Shown here one piece after another: positions 18,107 to 26,370 of a stretch of DNA of 64,000 nt. This stretch comes from Acidobacteriota bacterium (GTDB lineage Bacteria > Acidobacteriota > Blastocatellia > RBC074): positions 1 to 64,000 of the forward strand of contig JAFDVL010000041.1 of assembly GCA_018268995.1 (NCBI GenBank). Reading direction: 5' to 3'. Numbering within the stretch: position 1 is the first letter of the stretch; each line of letters begins with the position of its first letter. A model generated the notes under the pieces. It searched no databases. It was not told the DNA's origin and saw only the letters and a list, made by a program, of their open reading frames with translations. The translations under genes were made by a program, and so were the position numbers.

Positions 18107-19114
18107 TTACCGATTAGGTGCAAATCCAGGCAGGTTAAGATTACGGGGAGCGACTTCCAGTGTTTGTGCGATAGCTCGCTGCCCTTGTCTGTCGCCAGAA
18201 CCTGACATCTGCGTACGTCCAAACAATGTAACTTCTACCGACCGAATCAAGGCGCGATTATTCGTGGCCGCCTGATTAACCTGATCAATCCAACTTGCCG
18301 TATAGGTTGCCGTCGAATCGTCATAGGTTTCGATCTGATAGCGAACCTGCATATTGAAAATATTGCGTGCCACCGTCACCCACCCTGCCTTATTTCGATT
18401 ACGGCGCAACTCTGACGAAGTGGTATCAATCGCATATTCAATCACCTCATCCAGAGGCACGACACGCAGGCTGGTCGAGGACGGAAATGACATCGTATGA
18501 TTCCAATAAGTATTGTCATCCGATGGATTGATCGAAAACGTAGATGGAGTCAATTGATTCCCTATCACAGTACCACCACTGGAAACCGTGCCGATGGCAG
18601 ACGTGCTGGGTAGATTAAAAAGTGAGAACTCCGCGTAATCAGTCAGATTAGAAGCCTGCATCAGGGATTGCGCCGGGGTATAGAGAATATAGTTTCCGGG
18701 CGCAAAGGCAGTTGTTGGAATATCGGTATAAATTGTCGAACTCGTGCTTGTCGGTGCAGGGTAGCTGGATTGAGCCTTGACCGTTACGGGACTAAAACTG
18801 GAGTTTCCATAAAGCAAGAGAATGGCATCCGGCGGATTTAGGCTAGGATTTGAATTTGTCCCGCCTCCATCTTTACTGGCGATTGGCCCTAAAAACATTG
18901 GGATTCCTGCCCCTGCTGCCTGAATATCCCGCGCCATCAAGTCCAATGCAGCACGAAAGTTCTGATTCATTTCTGTGCGCGCACTTTCGACCACAAAGGA
19001 ATCCTGACTTTGCTTGAAGAAGTAAAACAATGTTCCAGTCAAACCAATGGTGATGGACATGGCTACCAGCATTTCCAAGATGCTAAATCCTTGCTCGTGG
19101 GGTTTATATTTCAT
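18107..19114 (-). CDS. PilW-like minor pilin
   Basis: A 335-residue type IV prepilin with the cleavage/methylation site HEQG|FSILEML (Glu at +5) and the hydrophobic helix VAMSITIGLTGTLFYFF, followed by FRAALDLMARDIQAAGAG, which is typical of PilW. PilW initiates pilus assembly with the other minor pilins under PilD processing. The remainder is a globular domain with many short polar segments. It is 18 bases after the PilV-like gene and 40 bases before the PilX-like gene. The gene name is given by order and N terminus, not by whole-length similarity. Confidence 0.8.
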   Translation of the reverse strand: MKYKPHEQGFSILEMLVAMSITIGLTGTLFYFFKQSQDSFVVESARTEMNQNFRAALDLMARDIQAAGAGIPMFLGPIASKDGGGTNSNPSLNPPDAILLLYGNSSFSPVTVKAQSSYPAPTSTSSTIYTDIPTTAFAPGNYILYTPAQSLMQASNLTDYAEFSLFNLPSTSAIGTVSSGGTVIGNQLTPSTFSINPSDDNTYWNHTMSFPSSTSLRVVPLDEVIEYAIDTTSSELRRNRNKAGWVTVARNIFNMQVRYQIETYDDSTATYTASWIDQVNQAATNNRALIRSVEVTLFGRTQMSGSGDRQGQRAIAQTLEVAPRNLNLPGFAPNR

Positions 19115-19132
19115 AACGGTATATGTAGAAAC

Positions 19133-19732
19133 TTAATTGTATGGGGTTCGAATTGTGCTGAGTGTTGCTGTTTCCGGGGTTTGGCTATTTGCCTGCCCGC
19201 CACCACGTGCTTGCGCATTTCCCTGCATACCAGATTTTGTGGCCTCAGCTCGCACAGTAATGCGACGCAGGCCAGACAGCGCAGGGACTTGCTGATTGGT
19301 CACAGGATCTGTCACGGTCACACTGTCTTGCTCAACTTTCCATGTAACGACGTAACTAACGTCCTGATCTGTATAGAAGGGAGTCTGACTTAATCGCATA
19401 GTTCCCTTTTGCCCATTGCGATCAAAGTCCACATAGTAATTTTGGTAATAGCCAGTGACTTTATTGGCATTGCCAAGTTGACCACCGAACCCAAGAGGAG
19501 CAAGTTCGGTAGCCGGAGGAAGAGGAGTCGCCAATAATTGTTCCATCTGACGCTTGGCTAAAGTGGCGGCAATGGTGGTTTGTGTAGAGCTTTTGTTATA
19601 CACCATTGCCAGCGCAAATAACTGCATGATGGCCATCATGCCTATCAGCATGATCATTGAAGCAGCAGCGGTTTCCAGTAAGGTGAATCCGCCTTGGGTT
19701 TGTTGAGACAATAGTTTTTCTTCGGGCTTCAT
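19133..19732 (-). CDS. PilV-like minor pilin
   Basis: A 199-residue prepilin. Leader MKPEEKLLSQQTQGG, then FTLLETAAASMIMLIGMMAI with Glu at +5 and the PilV-like AMVYNKSSTQTTIAATLAKRQMEQL region. Start set at ATG 19732 because AGGAGG lies five bases upstream; the frame goes ten codons further without a site. It lies between the FimT/GspH-like and PilW-like genes and should be part of the pilus-priming minor pilin complex processed by PilD, which is not in this window. Confidence 0.8.
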   Translation of the reverse strand: MKPEEKLLSQQTQGGFTLLETAAASMIMLIGMMAIMQLFALAMVYNKSSTQTTIAATLAKRQMEQLLATPLPPATELAPLGFGGQLGNANKVTGYYQNYYVDFDRNGQKGTMRLSQTPFYTDQDVSYVVTWKVEQDSVTVTDPVTNQQVPALSGLRRITVRAEATKSGMQGNAQARGGGQANSQTPETATLSTIRTPYN

Positions 19733-19779
19733 ACAATCCTCCTCTTGCCATAAATGAAGCAAAGGTAGGCCCCCCTACC

Positions 19780-20433
19780 TTAGCTACCAGTGCCAGAGTT
19801 GCTACTCGTACCGGAAGTGCTTCTGCTGGTAGAGGTACTGCTACTGTCACCGTTTCTACCAGATGAATCTTTCCACGAATCACTACCATTCTTGCGCCAG
19901 GTATTGGTACTGCCTGCACTGCTTAAAGTAATGGCGACCTTTTCACCGTCCGGGTTGACAAGATACAACCAATTCACAGTTCCGGGTTGCACGCTTGGCA
20001 TACCGCGCGAGTTAAAAGTTGCGACATATTTGCCATCTGACTCACGGTAAGGAAACGACACAGCCAATTTCTCATTGCTTTCCTGTCCTGAAACAGTTCC
20101 ATTCCCCCCATTCACAGCGGCACTTTTAATTTCATCAGGAATGTCAGAGCTACTTTGCGTCTGAAAGCTAACGCCTTCGGGAAGCCTGATCGTTCTGCCA
20201 TTGATTGTGATTGTGTTATTAGTTTTATCAATCAAAACGGTCTGGCTGCTGTTGTTTCTGATGGCTTCGTACTTTGCGGATTGAAATGCCTGGGTCACTT
20301 CCTGTGTTGCGGCATTCAATTTATAGCTGCGGTTTGCCTTGATAACACTGGGCGTAGCAGCAGCCACAGCAACACCGATTACAGCAGTAGCCGTCAGCAT
20401 TTCAAATGCCGTGTATCCTTGCTCTTTCTTCAT
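19780..20433 (-). CDS. FimT/GspH-like minor pilin
   Basis: A 217-residue prepilin, first gene of the operon. Leader MKKEQG, then YTAFEMLTATAVIGVAVAAA with Glu at +5, and the GspH/FimT pattern ATQEVTQAFQSAKYEAIRNN with FNSRGMPS further on. The last 40 residues are a Ser/Thr/Gly/Asn low-complexity tail (SSGRNGDSSSTSTSRSTSGT), which is not typical and may be surface exposed. In type IV pili FimT-like proteins can bind DNA; whether that applies here is unknown. The operon order is fimT-pilV-pilW-pilX; no pilY1 or pilE follows. Confidence 0.8.
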   Translation of the reverse strand: MKKEQGYTAFEMLTATAVIGVAVAAATPSVIKANRSYKLNAATQEVTQAFQSAKYEAIRNNSSQTVLIDKTNNTITINGRTIRLPEGVSFQTQSSSDIPDEIKSAAVNGGNGTVSGQESNEKLAVSFPYRESDGKYVATFNSRGMPSVQPGTVNWLYLVNPDGEKVAITLSSAGSTNTWRKNGSDSWKDSSGRNGDSSSTSTSRSTSGTSSNSGTGS

Positions 20434-20479
20434 TTGCGCCTACCTTTCTTTTAGCTTTTCGGTACTCTTTGGAGCGTTT

Positions 20480-20510
20480 AGTATAGCCCTTCTAAAAATT
20501 GTTCAATCAA
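20480..20510 (-). promoter_or_regulatory. Possible promoter of minor-pilin operon
   Basis: On the minus strand TATACT (20485-20480) is a good -10. TTGATT (20510-20505) stands 19 bases upstream and TTGAAC 15 bases upstream, neither at ideal distance. About 46 bases remain to the pilin ATG. Weak support. Confidence 0.3.
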
Positions 20511-20724
20511 CTTTAACCGCTCATATTTTCAAATTTCTAACAAAACAATGATGACAGCAGAAAATATTCTTACGGACTGTCAGAGAAAAGCTCCATTTGT
20601 CAGCAGAATCTCTTCCCTGATCGTTTGTTCCGCTTTTCAATTTCCGCTTAAGTATTTTATTTTCAGTCAGGTAAGATACTGGCATCAGAATTGCGCAACT
20701 AGAAACGTGACGAAAGGTGTGTGC

Positions 20725-21627
20725 ATGTCAAAGAAGAAAGTCATGCTGATCTACAACCCGAATGCGGGAGGGTTACACAAGACAATTGACACAATTCATC
20801 GCCTGGAAGAAGCATTGAAGCAAGAAGGAATTGAAATTGGACGAGAACAAATCATCCCAACAACTTGTAGGGGAGATGCAACGCGTCTAGCCGCCCTTGC
20901 GGTGCAACAGCAGGTTGATTTTTTAATTGTCTGCGGTGGGGATGGAACGATTAATGAGGCCGCGCAGGCATTAATCGGGACAAAAACAGCATTGGCGGTG
21001 CTGCCCTCTGGTACGGCAAATGTTCTGGCCAAAGAAATGAATTTATCCCGACAACCCAAAGCATTAGCGCAGTTGATTGCAAATGGCAGACTGCGTGAAA
21101 TCAGTGTGGGGCAGGCGAGCAAACCTGACAGCAGTTGGCAGAGATATTTTCTGTTAATGGCAGGAATCGGGTTAGACGCAATGATTATTGAAACTGTCAA
21201 TCCGGCGCAAAAAAAGCAATGGGGAATCGGTTCTTACGTCCTTGCAGGTTTGAAAACCCTATTGGACTGGCCGATAAAACCATTCTACTTGCAGTTCAAT
21301 AATCGCAAATGTGAAGCAACTTTTGCCATCGTGGCCAATGCAGCAAACTACGCGGCATGGTTCAAGATTGCTCCTCAATCGCAGATGAATAATACAAACC
21401 TGGATGTCTGTATTTTTAACTCGCGCAGCCGCTTAATATATCTTGGTTATGCATTTCTAAGCCTCTTTGGAGCACACACAATAAGTCCAGATGTGATCTA
21501 TGAACCAATCACTGAATTAATTGCCAATGATTCAAATCATATTCCGGTACAGCTTGATGGTGAATTAGTGGGACATTTACCAATGCGGTTTACGTGTATT
21601 CCGCAAGCGCTACGAATTGTAGCCTGA
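20725..21627 (+). CDS. YegS/DagK-type lipid kinase
   Basis: A 300-residue member of the diacylglycerol kinase catalytic family, which phosphorylates diacylglycerol or related lipids using ATP at the membrane. The start MSKKKVMLIYNPNAGG holds the family N-terminal motif, followed by VCGGDGTINEAAQAL (GGDGT nucleotide site) and LAVLPSGTANVLAKEM. Length is normal. ATG 20725 is preceded by GGTG and gives the expected N terminus; the frame runs 59 codons further upstream but lacks family sequence. It is divergent from the pilin operon and 48 bases before the TPR gene. The exact lipid substrate cannot be told. Confidence 0.88.
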   Translation: MSKKKVMLIYNPNAGGLHKTIDTIHRLEEALKQEGIEIGREQIIPTTCRGDATRLAALAVQQQVDFLIVCGGDGTINEAAQALIGTKTALAVLPSGTANVLAKEMNLSRQPKALAQLIANGRLREISVGQASKPDSSWQRYFLLMAGIGLDAMIIETVNPAQKKQWGIGSYVLAGLKTLLDWPIKPFYLQFNNRKCEATFAIVANAANYAAWFKIAPQSQMNNTNLDVCIFNSRSRLIYLGYAFLSLFGAHTISPDVIYEPITELIANDSNHIPVQLDGELVGHLPMRFTCIPQALRIVA

Positions 21628-21675
21628 TGAAATGGCCCGAAAAGATAATCTCTTGAATGATAAGGGAGTACTCAC

Positions 21676-22929
21676 ATGCAGTCTCGAATCTCCAGTGCGC
21701 TCGTAGCGATCATCCTGATGTTTCTGACATCTGCTACATTTGGCCAGATGCCTGCCAAGTCCGAAGCGGGGCCTACAGCAGCACCAACAAAAGAAATGAT
21801 TGAGCTACGACAAGTCGGCTATGCGGCTAATTACAATCTTGATTACGCGACCGCACGGGTCAAATTCGAGGAGATTCGTAAACGTTGGCCTCAACATCCC
21901 GCAGGTGATTTGTATCTGGCAAATATTATCTGGCTGGAGCACTTATACAAATTACGCCGCTTGCAAACTGGCCTGTATCAAAATGAAAGTTTTTATGCCG
22001 GTTTTGAAGGGTCAAAAGAAAATAGTGAACAAGGTGATTCCGTTGAGGCTAAAGTTGATCGTGAATTCCGTGCTTTGATGGCTGCTGCCAAGACTAAGGC
22101 GCTGACGCTGGTCAATGCCAATCGTACTGATCCGTTTGCGAAATATTATCTTGGAGCTATTTATAGCATTCTCGCAGCTTATGAGGCATCCACCGCGCGT
22201 AAATTCTGGTCAGCGATGCGCAATGGTTCTAAAGGCATTGAAGCGCACCAACAGGTTCTCAAATTAAAGCCGGATTTCTATGATGCCTACCTTTCGGTCG
22301 GCTTATACGATTATGTGATTGGCAATCTTCCCTTCCCGGTTAAAGCGCTGATTGCGATGGGAGGAGTGCGCGGCAACAAAGAACGCGGGATCAAACAACT
22401 AAACTCCATCTTAGAACACGAGGCAGACAATGCCGATGATGCACGTGTCATGCTGATTGGCATCTACCAAAATGAAAATAAACCCGAAGCAGCACTAGCA
22501 ATCCTGAAAGATTTCACGACACGTTATCCAAACAATTTCCTGTTCCGCTTGGAAATGGCCTCAGTCTTAGCACAGTTAAATCGTAAAGAAGAAACCATTG
22601 CAGCTTTTGAAAGCCTGATTAAAGAGGCGGGGACAAATTCGCCCGCTGCAAAGTCAATGGATTTGATTCGCTTCCAATATGCCGAAGCGCTTGTAAAACA
22701 AAATCAATTTGAAAAGGCAGCAGCACAATTTATCAATGCATCAAAAGAGACAAATGCCGAACCCGGCCTAGCCACAATGGCTGTCTTGCGAGCTGGCCAG
22801 GTTTATGATTTAGCTGAGCAGCGGGATGAAGCTATTGCCCAGTACAAGATGGTATTATCCAGACCAAATGTCTACGATTCGCGCGAACAGGCACAGAAAG
22901 GATTGAAACAACCCTTCAAGAAAGCGTGA
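21676..22929 (+). CDS. Secreted tetratricopeptide-repeat protein
   Basis: A 417-residue protein with a signal peptide (MQSRISSALVAIILMFLTSATFGQ) and helical repeats of TPR type through most of its length, for example LAILKDFTTRYPNNFLFRLE and QAQKGLKQ near the end. It likely works as a periplasmic scaffold. AGGGAG lies about eight bases before the ATG. It follows the lipid kinase gene closely and precedes a Bax-inhibitor-1 gene. No enzyme domain is visible and I cannot assign a partner. Confidence 0.78.
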   Translation: MQSRISSALVAIILMFLTSATFGQMPAKSEAGPTAAPTKEMIELRQVGYAANYNLDYATARVKFEEIRKRWPQHPAGDLYLANIIWLEHLYKLRRLQTGLYQNESFYAGFEGSKENSEQGDSVEAKVDREFRALMAAAKTKALTLVNANRTDPFAKYYLGAIYSILAAYEASTARKFWSAMRNGSKGIEAHQQVLKLKPDFYDAYLSVGLYDYVIGNLPFPVKALIAMGGVRGNKERGIKQLNSILEHEADNADDARVMLIGIYQNENKPEAALAILKDFTTRYPNNFLFRLEMASVLAQLNRKEETIAAFESLIKEAGTNSPAAKSMDLIRFQYAEALVKQNQFEKAAAQFINASKETNAEPGLATMAVLRAGQVYDLAEQRDEAIAQYKMVLSRPNVYDSREQAQKGLKQPFKKA

Positions 22930-23017
22930 GCCAGTGAATTGCCAACAGATTCTTGTGTTATCCTTGGTTGCAGCAGTCGAAAATCCAACGTTCGTTTGAC
23001 AAGGAGGAATGGCAATT

Positions 23018-23719
23018 ATGGATCGCACAGCGTATTCGAATCCTGCAATTTCTGCGGATGAATCGGCCAGAGCCGGATTTATTCGCCGGACCTATCGGCA
23101 TCTGGCTGGAGCTATTTTGGCATTTGTCGTCCTGGAGGCGATTATCTTGCAATTGCCCATCGCAGGTGCCATCACCAGCTTGTTAACAAGCGGTTACGGC
23201 TGGTTAGTTGTGATGGGAGCCTACATCGGCGTTTCGTTTTTGGCGGATCGGTGGGCACGTTCCGATACGTCACCGCAAATGCAATATCTCGGACTGGGAC
23301 TTTTTGTGGTGGCCGAAGCCATTGTGTTTCTCCCACTGCTTTACATCGCCTCATACTATGCCGCAGCTAATGTGATCCCGACGGCAGCGGCCATCACAGG
23401 CTTTTTATTCCTGGGATTAACTGCGGTGGTCTTTTTCACCCGCCGCGATTTTTCCTGGATGCGAAGCATTTTGACAATCGGCGGATTCATTGCAATGGGA
23501 TTCATCGTAGCCAGCATTCTGTTTGGGTTCAGCCTGGGGTTATTCTTTTCAGTGGTGATGGTTGCTTATGCCGGTGGCGCGATCCTTTACGACACATCAA
23601 ACATTTTGCACCACTACCGCACAGATCAGCACGTCGCGGCATCACTGGCATTATTTGCCTCCGTAGCGTTGCTGTTCTGGTATGTCCTGCGAATTGTGAT
23701 GGCGTCATCAGATGATTAA
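23018..23719 (+). CDS. Bax inhibitor-1 / YccA family membrane protein
   Basis: A 233-residue protein with seven hydrophobic helices and the family pattern: N-terminal RAGFIRRTYRHLAGAI, central FVVAEAIVFLPLLYIA and C-terminal VAYAGGAILYDTSNILHHY with the conserved acidic residue near helix 7. Bacterial members form pH-sensitive calcium leak channels or act in membrane stress tolerance; that is family knowledge. AAGGAGG at 23001-23007 is ten bases before ATG 23018 but only one before ATG 23009, so the inner start is used. Confidence 0.85.
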   Translation: MDRTAYSNPAISADESARAGFIRRTYRHLAGAILAFVVLEAIILQLPIAGAITSLLTSGYGWLVVMGAYIGVSFLADRWARSDTSPQMQYLGLGLFVVAEAIVFLPLLYIASYYAAANVIPTAAAITGFLFLGLTAVVFFTRRDFSWMRSILTIGGFIAMGFIVASILFGFSLGLFFSVVMVAYAGGAILYDTSNILHHYRTDQHVAASLALFASVALLFWYVLRIVMASSDD

Positions 23720-23740
23720 TCCCTGTTCGCAGCGGCCAAA

Positions 23741-23802
23741 GTCAGGAATGAACGTTGACCGACTCTTGATTAATCCCGATTTGGACACGGCTCATTCCTG
23801 AC
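23741..23802. repeat. Inverted repeat after the Bax-inhibitor gene
   Basis: Perfect 11-base arms GTCAGGAATGA (23741-23751) and TCATTCCTGAC (23792-23802), 40 bases apart, in the gap before the SpoIIE pair. The loop is long and no T-run follows, so it is either a weak terminator, a regulatory site or a short palindromic repeat. Confidence 0.4.
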
Positions 23803-23931
23803 GCACCCCTTCTCTGTGAATTTCTCTGCCCGGTTCTTTCCCTCCAATCTAAATCGAAACATAAACTCCGACAGCTTTTTTGTGTTCTGATGCCGCCTGT
23901 AGTAAAAAGTGAGGACATTCATTGAGAAGTT

Positions 23932-26370
23932 ATGCGTACCACATTGATGTCCCCACAGACGGCGAATCGCGTTTGGCTGATTTTGCTATGGCTTGCACCA
24001 CTTGCGTTCCTTGCAGGGCTGATACTTTATCGTCAGCACAATGCTGAGGTACAAGTCCCCTTTCAAGTGGATCGTTATCAAGCGATTGCCTTAGCGCAGG
24101 AATTTGCCTCTGCCAAAGGAATCCAGGTCACTAATTGGGAAGCATTGTGCAAGACTGAAGCCTATAACCATCGGTACTTTTATTACCGCATCAAAGGCGC
24201 AGCCATTCCCGATGTCCTTCGCAAAATCGCCCCTGCCGCAGCCATACGCGTCTTGTTGAGTGAGCCGCAACGCAAACAAAATATCGAAGTATTCCTGGCA
24301 CCAGATGGCCGCGTGCTTAGTTACAATCGAAATTTTGCCGATGCGAATGGAGTGACAGACCTCGATGAAGAGAAGGCGCAGGAATTGGCGCAAACGACGA
24401 TGAGTGCTCGCCCGGAAGCGATTTACATTGATCCAAATACTCGGCCCATACGCTCAGAAGATCGTGGCACTGCGGGAACGATCCGCCAATACCGTTGGAA
24501 TTGGAAGGCCGCAGAAACCTCAGAATTAGAGGGGAACACCACGATTTACATCCGTGGAAATGAAGTGATCGGAGAGGTCTCATCCGCTGAGCTAGAGACG
24601 AAATATGCAGAAAATATTTTCGGCAAGGGACTGCTTCCGGTAATCATTGCTGCATCTATCTATGTAATTTTAGCGCTGGTCGTCGTTATTTTCGGCATCT
24701 TTCGCTTCACCGAACGGCTCCGCCAAAAGGAAGTTTCCTATGCCCGTTTAATTGTCATTGCAATTGGGGTGCTGGCTGCGTTTGGTGGCTTCATGTTCCA
24801 GACAGATGTGGGAATTTACGATGCGGCGATGAACCTCAGATTTGGTGGCCTGTCCGCATTGAATAACATTTTTGGTGTTCTGACCTGGGGACTGCTTGGA
24901 CTGGTTTTGGGATTTGCCTATTGTAGCGGGGAGGGAGACCTACGGGAACTCTATCCGGGGAAACTAACTTCGCTTGATTCGCTCTTAACCGGCAGACTCT
25001 TCTCTCGTAATGTCGCGCAGGCAATTATCCACGGAACAGCCTTAAGCGGATGGCTTTTGCTATTGACGCAAGTCGTGGTAGCAACCTTTGATTCTCGACC
25101 GGGGGCGGGATGGCGTTTTGTCAGCCTCGAACCACATCTATCGCTCTGGCCCTGGCTCACAATCCTGTTGAGTTGGCCCGCCTTTGCGGTGCTAAGCGTG
25201 ATCTTTACGCTGTTATTACCACTCCCTCTTTTGCAACGAAGGCTAAAAAACAAACGCATCATTTCGCTTCTCTTGTTACTTATCGCATTTGAATCCTCCG
25301 TCATCACCAGCATCCAGACAATCCGCCCCTGGTGGCTGTCCCTGGTGCCAACGTTATTGTCTGCTTCGGTGATGCTGATCGCCTTTTTCAAATTTGACAT
25401 CTTGACCGCAATCATTGCGCTTGGCTCCTCTGAGCTTGTGGGGAACGCGCTCTTATACTGGTCGCAACCTGCACCCGGCTTGCATAAATCGGGCGTAATT
25501 ATCACGGTAGCAGGACTGATTGCACTGGTACTTGCACTTTATTTCTACCGTCGCGGGCGGCTTTATTCTGAAGACGAAGTCCGACCACATTACGCCAGCA
25601 ATCTGGCAGAGCGGTTGTCGTTGCAGGCCGAGGTTTCTGCCGCGCGCGAAGCCCAGATCCGCTTGTTGCCAGACAAATTGCCCGAAATTCGCCGCCTCGC
25701 AGTGGCCGCCGCCTGCCAACCTGCGCACGAAGTCGGCGGAGATTTTTATGATCTGTTTGAATTAGAGCCGGGCAAGCTTGGCATCTTTATGTCAGAAGGG
25801 GGCGGACGCGGATTGGCTGCGGCCTTGACGATTGCATTTGCCAAAGGCTTTTTGATGCCCAAGATCAAAAACGAAACATTGGGCGATAACTCACCAACAG
25901 AAATTGTGCGGAGCCTGCAAACACAATTTATCAAAACAATGGCGCAGGATGAGGCCATGAGTTTTATCTACGCGGTAGTTGATACCTCTGACAATACATT
26001 TCGCTACGCCGGAGTCGGCGACTTTCCACGTCCCGTCATCAATACTGATAAGCAAAAGAAACAGGCGGAAGAACATCAAATCCGATTCCAGGTGAATAAC
26101 ACCACCAGCTTTCAGATTACGGAAGGCATTCAATACCTTTCTGAAGGTGATCTGATTGCGATTCTCTCTGATAGTGCCGCACAACTTTTGCAGGATGAAA
26201 AGCAGCGAGAAGGCTTTTGGAAACGCATCCTTGATCGGGCAGATTCATCCTATCGGTTACGGGATGCACTAGCCGACGCGCTGCACGAAGGACAACGCCG
26301 ACAGCCGGACATCAACGATGATTTGACCGCAGTAGTTGTGCGACTAAAAGAATCAGGGGGCGCAGTATGA
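23932..26370 (+). CDS. SpoIIE-type membrane protein with degenerate phosphatase domain
   Basis: An 812-residue protein: N-terminal helix (about 13-33), extracytoplasmic domain to about 225, a block of about eight helices, then a PP2C/SpoIIE domain from about 565 entered by AREAQIRLLPDKLPE. VGGDFYD (about 600-606) is kept, but the central metal motif, normally ADVSGKG, is MSEGGGRG here (about 618-625), and SDG-TEA is SDSAAQLL (about 745). NDDLT at about 795 is kept. Loss of the central metal Asp and of the second Gly/Glu suggests a weak or inactive enzyme. It overlaps the next SpoIIE gene by four bases (ATGA), so the two are translationally coupled and may form a pair. Confidence 0.8.
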   Translation: MRTTLMSPQTANRVWLILLWLAPLAFLAGLILYRQHNAEVQVPFQVDRYQAIALAQEFASAKGIQVTNWEALCKTEAYNHRYFYYRIKGAAIPDVLRKIAPAAAIRVLLSEPQRKQNIEVFLAPDGRVLSYNRNFADANGVTDLDEEKAQELAQTTMSARPEAIYIDPNTRPIRSEDRGTAGTIRQYRWNWKAAETSELEGNTTIYIRGNEVIGEVSSAELETKYAENIFGKGLLPVIIAASIYVILALVVVIFGIFRFTERLRQKEVSYARLIVIAIGVLAAFGGFMFQTDVGIYDAAMNLRFGGLSALNNIFGVLTWGLLGLVLGFAYCSGEGDLRELYPGKLTSLDSLLTGRLFSRNVAQAIIHGTALSGWLLLLTQVVVATFDSRPGAGWRFVSLEPHLSLWPWLTILLSWPAFAVLSVIFTLLLPLPLLQRRLKNKRIISLLLLLIAFESSVITSIQTIRPWWLSLVPTLLSASVMLIAFFKFDILTAIIALGSSELVGNALLYWSQPAPGLHKSGVIITVAGLIALVLALYFYRRGRLYSEDEVRPHYASNLAERLSLQAEVSAAREAQIRLLPDKLPEIRRLAVAAACQPAHEVGGDFYDLFELEPGKLGIFMSEGGGRGLAAALTIAFAKGFLMPKIKNETLGDNSPTEIVRSLQTQFIKTMAQDEAMSFIYAVVDTSDNTFRYAGVGDFPRPVINTDKQKKQAEEHQIRFQVNNTTSFQITEGIQYLSEGDLIAILSDSAAQLLQDEKQREGFWKRILDRADSSYRLRDALADALHEGQRRQPDINDDLTAVVVRLKESGGAV

